A DNA stretch of 64,000 bases from positions 1,525,152-1,589,151 of the forward strand of contig JALLLT010000003.1 of NCBI GenBank assembly GCA_025266875.1, in the 5' to 3' direction. The notes under the pieces are model-generated. The model had not been told where the DNA came from, made no database searches, and was given only the letters and a program-made list of their open reading frames with translations. The position numbers and the translations under genes were made by a program. The first letter of the stretch is position 1. Each line of letters begins with the position of its first letter. Shown piece after piece: positions 59,487 through 64,000 of this stretch. The stretch is from Fennellomyces sp. T-0311. Taxonomy: Eukaryota > Mucoromycota > Mucoromycetes > Mucorales > Lichtheimiaceae.

Positions 59487-60347
59487 TTATCGAAATGCAT
59501 TCTTGTTTTTCCTTGCCCAGACATCCCATGTTTCGACCGGCCGCCCAAGTAATATTGGTAGTCCTCGTGTTACCATTGAATACGGATTTCGGTAAGTTGA
59601 AAACCAAAGTGCGCCGTAATGAGATAGCCCAACTTCTATAAATTTGTTGTAAAGCTCTTGTGCCGGTATTTGCTTATATGTAACATGTCGGCCAAGCACC
59701 TTGGATAAAATAGCTGCACGCTCCGATGGAGTAGTAATATCCCCAATAAGCTCATACCCAGTGTCACCATGCTTTTCCACTGGATCGAGCAAGATCCTTG
59801 CTGCCACCCGACCAATATCGTTAGGAGAGACCCACTCCTGTGGTTCATCCGGATCAGCCGAATCAAGTATCACATTCTCGTTCCTCATAGCGTCAATTAT
59901 CATGAGGTTATTTGATATAAAGTTTGTTGGTCGCAGATTGACGAATGCACCTCGTTCGGGAATGCTGTAAATCGCATGTTCTGCCTCTTCATGAGAATGT
60001 AAAATATTCCAGCTACGCCATGGTAACTTTAATCCAGAAAGATGTACAATTTGCTTGACTCCGGCTGCATAGGCTATTTGACTGATGGATATTTCTGTTC
60101 TATACGAGCCAGAAAAGTTTGACGCGACGAGAAAAAGTCGTGAATGTCCGGGGATCGTTCGTATAAATGGCATAAGATCGTCAAAGTTTCCTTGGACAAT
60201 AGTGACTTTGTTGGCGTGTCGTACTTTATGGGGTGATTGAACTAGGACCGTGACATTGGCTCCGCACTGGACTAATTCATCGACAACGACAGATCCTGTC
60301 TTGCCTGTGGCGCCAATAACATAGATACGCTCGCTGGAAAAGGCCAT
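59487..60347 (-). CDS. NmrA-like NAD(P)-binding protein
   Basis: An intronless frame of 286 residues. It starts MAFSSERIYVIGATGKTGS, giving a GxTGxxG dinucleotide-binding motif at residues 12-18. It continues with the atypical short-chain dehydrogenase pattern of NmrA/HSCARG proteins (IVQGNFDD, IVHLSGLKLPW, FVNLRPTNFISNNLMIIDAM, EWVSPNDIGRVAARILLDP, GDITTPSERAAILSKVLG). The classical catalytic YxxxK is not evident, so it may be a redox-sensing regulator or an ergot-type oxidoreductase relative rather than a standard dehydrogenase. Its substrate is unknown. A dead partial paralogue lies at 52867-53142 in the same orientation. It is the only gene of the right accessory region that looks functional and non-transposon. 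Confidence 0.9.
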   Translation of the reverse strand: MAFSSERIYVIGATGKTGSVVVDELVQCGANVTVLVQSPHKVRHANKVTIVQGNFDDLMPFIRTIPGHSRLFLVASNFSGSYRTEISISQIAYAAGVKQIVHLSGLKLPWRSWNILHSHEEAEHAIYSIPERGAFVNLRPTNFISNNLMIIDAMRNENVILDSADPDEPQEWVSPNDIGRVAARILLDPVEKHGDTGYELIGDITTPSERAAILSKVLGRHVTYKQIPAQELYNKFIEVGLSHYGALWFSTYRNPYSMVTRGLPILLGRPVETWDVWARKNKNAFR

Positions 60348-61704
60348 CGCGCTTATTTGTGATTTTTAAGGGGAAAGAAACACCAAGGCGCTGACCATTT
60401 ATATGATTCCCGTCAATGGGAAAGTATCCAGCCTGTGACAAAAGCTGTTACACGATGAGAGATTACTAATCAGTGGACAAACCATATGGGGTCTTGTTTG
60501 TCCACCGTTTGTATTAGTAATCCAGCAAAAAAGTTGATTAATAATCAGGCGTTATAATTATTAATGTATCTATATACCTACGTATTACATATAAAAGTTG
60601 CTTTCAAACCGATATATACTTCGCGTATTCTATCCGAAGGTTTGATGTCAAGATTAAGAATTAAGCTCCGTATTTATCTTAGCAAAATAATTCGCTTCAC
60701 CTTCTCTTGGTACTCACATCCAGATGAAAAATAGAAAACTAAGCATTACCCACCGATCAACAAGCATATTACTTATGGTTTGTGGTACAAGCTATTTGCT
60801 TATCGAAAAAAGTAATTGCCTTTACTGCATATTTTTAGATAAAATTCTGTAGGACATGAACTGGTGCCAACAGGTAACGAACAAATTATTAGGTTAATAC
60901 CGATAGCAATTCAATGCCCAACTGGCATCTTGGAACAGCCAACATCAGAATCACACCGATACACCCAGATGCATAAAGTTGAACGGGTTTGATATGTTTG
61001 TGTGGCGACAATAAAAAAAACATCCTTGCACAAAAGCATAAACTGAGCCATGGTGCGACATTCGGCCTTAACGCACACGAAAAAGGCAATACAAGACTCT
61101 TTTTCTCCTGACGTGTTTCCATCTAGTCCAATAAGAATCTATCGGCAGCTCACCCGGAAAGCTGGATGTTCTGTGCGCCGAGTTTGGTATTTTTCTTTAG
61201 CGAATTTATCCGTCTTTAACTTTTTGGTAAAGGCATATACCTCTCCAACCTTTCTGTTCTACCTAATCGAACCCCATCGTCCTCAATCGGTACCTCCACT
61301 CATTGATATGTCTTCCAAAAACAGGATAGATTTGGTTTATATTTTTTTCTCGTGATGTTCTGCTCCAATACAAAGCGGGTAATATGAAAAAGGGGCCCCT
61401 CCGGCCTAACATGTCTTTGGGATCCCAGGGCCAATAAAAACCGATGATGAAGTTAAAAATATCCAATGTCAATGGGTGGGAATAGATCAGGTCAGTAAAA
61501 TATACTAGCAGATTGGCGCCATTTACGGTGCCTGCAGTAAACATCTTCCCTAAAAAAAAATACACTAGCAGAGCCAATCAATGGATTGAGCCAATGAGAT
61601 AAATAGAAATAAGCGCCAATGAGCTGGCATCAGACTGAGACCTGTGTGTGCACTGACTTCAGAAATACCTGCATTATTTTAGGCACCCTTGATATCCATA
61701 AAAT
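60348..61704. other. Intergenic, nothing recognised
   Basis: This includes the upstream flank of the NmrA gene and AT-rich DNA with no convincing gene. Near 61495-61575 two imperfect copies of a tacactagcaga-type word occur about 65 bases apart, too little to define a repeat. Confidence 0.4.
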
Positions 61705-62190
61705 ATGGCTAATCAAAAGAAAGAAAAAGGCGTTCCCGGTGCAAGCCTAATCAAACCTTACCTGGCGTACAGTGTCTTGGCTTTTGCACTCAACAGCGTG
61801 CCAGCACTAGGACTCCATCCCGTCGCAAGCAATGTCACTGACAATGCAAGTACCAATGTCAACGTCAATGAGGGCAATGCTGATTCGATTGAACCTGATC
61901 GTGTTTTGGGGGTATATGCGTGGTACTTTTTTCACTTTTCATCGCGCTAAAGCACGCGGACATTCCCGGAAGCAGGGTCAAGAACAGCCCGATACCGATA
62001 ATGCCACGAATGTTGCCGATATGATGCCCATATTGAAAGTTCAGAACCAACGCAGGGAAGTTCTACACCCGATGACATTGACGAACCGGTTTCACTTGAA
62101 GAAAAAAAGCTCTGATCAAGAGCCAGAGCTGGTGCTAGAGCTTGACGATTCGGATGTTATGGTACAGTACCCGTGAACAACGCGATAACT
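61705..62190 (+). pseudogene. Possible N-terminal remnant of a transposon-type gene
   Basis: An ATG-initiated frame (MANQKKEKGVPGASLIKPYL) runs to 61950, then a second frame from about 61960 to 62176 is rich in Gln, Asp and charged residues (ELVLELDDSDVMVQYP). It precedes the zinc-ribbon-like remnant that follows. No clean splice joins the two frames, so I read it as decayed. The family is not recognised. Confidence 0.3.
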
Positions 62191-62715
62191 TGGTCAACAA
62201 AGGGAGCAGCATGATATACCACAATAAGGACTACTGGATTCACCCGAACCGGCCTTCTATTGTCTCGATGGCGTCGCTCTCAATCCTGAATCTTTATATC
62301 ATCCCCACGTGTTTGTTTGGTCACCTGGTAGCCTTATACCCGGTAAGTTCTCTTGTCACAAGAACTCTGACTACACCAAGTTTGACCAGTGAGCTGGTAC
62401 TCTTGATGGAGACGGCTATGGTGCCAAACCCATTGTGAGATGCATTGTTGACATCGGCAGGTAATATCAAGCTGCTTATTTGCATGCTATATGTCTTAAC
62501 GACCTTTTTAGCTGCTCTTACCTCTTGTCTCGCCAGTACTGACGCAACAAATGCAGAAAGACAGCCATGGCACACGATGAACGCATCATCAGCCGTCTAC
62601 CGCGCCGTATCCCGTCCATATTCCCCGCATACCTGACTGACAGAGCTGATATATCGAAACAGCTATTTGACTATATGCGCACATGCTTCCAAAATGCTCT
62701 CGGACCTGAATGATT
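62190..62715 (+). pseudogene. Degenerate transposon-type gene (DUF6729-like segment, tentative)
   Basis: Read across frames, the segment gives FYCLDGVALNPESLYHPHVF, VWSPGSLIP, then AKPIVRCIVDIGR, then DERIISRLPRRIPSIFPAYL and ADISKQLFDYMRTCFQNALG. This order of blocks resembles transposon-borne fungal proteins with a DUF6729-type zinc domain, as I remember them. Several stops (for example after YTKFDQ and after VDIGR) and missing cysteines show it is broken. The assignment is uncertain. Confidence 0.4.
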
Positions 62716-63652
62716 ACATGATCTTCTTTACGAGCAGCATACCCTAGGTCATAGCAATTTAGCTCACATACCTAAACACTGAAGATTTTGGAAGTCTCTA
62801 CAATCAGAAAGAGCCGATCCTGTAAGATTCGGGTTTTATTCCTCCTCGTTCAACGTAGGATTACAACGAGTATTTATATCTACTGCTGTGGTGAAGGGTT
62901 ACCGGAAGTAGAATGTTGTTGATATCTCAATTGGGAATATGGTGGAGATGTCTATTATTATCGGGGTACATTGGCGTATTGACGTTCTAGCGCCATGATC
63001 TGCTTCCGAGTGATATATGCGGCGTAATCTTTTTTAAGTGGAGTACTGTTTCCCAAATACGCCATAACCCCCGCCAGATTGGAACAATCGTTGAAGATGT
63101 ATTGATAATTGGAGGGTTAAATGCGGTAGGCTTTTACTTGCGTTTCTACTAGGCACTACATCTATTTAGTTTTAGTTTGGTTGTGCTTCCTGCCTCCAGG
63201 CATTACCGGTTCTTTTTTCTCCCAGACGTCTCCAGTATTGCAGAATAAAGTCTGGATCAGTAAACATTACTGGTGTTAGCCCTGAATCATCTTCTGGACA
63301 ATAGTTTTTCTACCGCGCTAAATATTCATGTTTATTTGGTTTGCCTCGATGCTTTAAGATGGCTTGAACTCCATACAACTCGCTCGCCGACACAATTTCA
63401 TCTTGTGAAATAAGCTTAAGTTCAGATGGTACATAATTGCGACGCATCAATGCCCCTGTTCATCTTATTGAACGTATGTGCCTCCTTGCGTTTTGCGCAA
63501 TGCGGTATATGGCTCTTGAAATATTGAGGCAAGCTTACTATTACGGTTATGCACACGGGTCATGACATGGCACTGCTCAGGGAAGTCAATTATCTTGTGT
63601 TCCTGATTGAAAGTGTTCTTTTGTTTAGACATCATCAGTTCTGTTCTTTCTT
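62716..63652. other. Probable 3' part of a decayed LTR retroelement, mostly unreadable
   Basis: Minus-strand translation gives scattered fragments after the integrase (near 63540-63480, KTQGGTY-like, typical of the region after integrase). Stops occur throughout and no long terminal repeat could be delimited inside the window. Confidence 0.3.
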
Positions 63653-64000
63653 TTAATACAGGGATACGATTTCTTGCATATTCTCAATTTGCTTTAGAGG
63701 ATCCTCGTAAGTCAATGGTTCTGATGATCTTAACTTTTCGTCTCCTCCGCTTTTGCTGCTATTTACTTTCTGAGCGAATTTTAATGGTAATGGTGGAGTT
63801 TGCAAACGCTTAGAGATGCGTATGGTGATTTCTCGCTTTGTACTTACGACACAATAATCCCAATCTCTAACAGCTCCTTTAATCTTCTTACGAATAATTT
63901 GTGTTGCAGTTTGCACATGGCGTTCAGCAATTCCGTCTCCTCTGCGATGATATGCCGTTGAAAAGCGTTGCGATATCCCTAGACTCTCCAGGAACTTTCT
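63653..64000 (-). pseudogene. Ty3/Gypsy integrase fragment, cut by the window edge
   Basis: On the minus strand the sequence enters at the right edge as RKFLESLGISQRFSTAYHRR, then GIAERHVQTATQIIRKKIKG and DWDYCV. This is the C-terminal half of a retroviral-type integrase core (a HPxxxG.xER-like block with the catalytic Glu) as in Ty3/Gypsy Pol. The following QTPPLPLKFAQKVNSS fits the segment after the core. The frame ends at 63653, shorter than the family. The rest lies outside the window, so its state cannot be judged fully. Confidence 0.65.

Overview
This window looks like a nuclear segment of a filamentous fungus, most likely a member of Mucoromycota (inference). Its genes are eukaryotic and split by many very short GT-AG introns, mostly 50-66 bases. 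It encodes fungal-type proteins such as Rom2-like Rho exchange factors with a CNH domain, Pps1, Fes1, Utp22 and Gpi11/PIG-F, next to fungal transposon families. I found no bacterial operons, no CRISPR array and no tRNA or rRNA gene. All exon models were built by hand from reading frames, splice signals and remembered family motifs; no alignment was run.

Layout. 1-2.4 kb: no supportable gene. 2.4-9.5 kb (minus strand): two tightly spaced housekeeping genes, an FHIP/RAI16-type protein and the pre-ribosome factor UTP22/NOL6. 9.5-27.9 kb: an AT-rich accessory region of transposon relics and repeats. It holds a broken DDE transposase, GC-rich repeat islands, a tandem stem-loop repeat, a TA-flanked MITE, a ~2 kb CACTA-like element carrying a degenerate coiled-coil gene, a 22-base minisatellite, and an apparently intact 15-exon Plavaka-type transposase gene with a divergent unknown gene beside it. 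27.9-52.6 kb: a gene-dense core containing a C2H2 zinc-finger protein, PIG-F, a UBE3B/Hul5-type HECT ligase, Fes1, ribosomal protein uS2 (RPSA), a Rom2-type RhoGEF, a Pps1-type phosphatase (minus strand), an ARL6IP4/SR-25-like protein and a second Rom2-type RhoGEF. 52.6-64 kb: accessory again, with an NmrA pseudogene, a LINE endonuclease fragment, a complete Mutator-like element, an intact NmrA-like gene, a transposon-type relic and a Ty3/Gypsy integrase fragment at the right edge.

The strongest mobile-element result is the 4,517-base MULE at 53687-58203. It has ~757-base terminal inverted repeats that are almost identical, a perfect 9-base target duplication and an uninterrupted spliced transposase with DDE residues and a SWIM zinc finger, so it is probably a recent insertion. 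The Plavaka locus and the CACTA-like element next to it are the other candidates for poorly described biology. In the core, two diverged RhoGEF paralogues lie around a dual-specificity phosphatase. That may be a loose cell-wall-integrity neighbourhood, but physical closeness is the only evidence.
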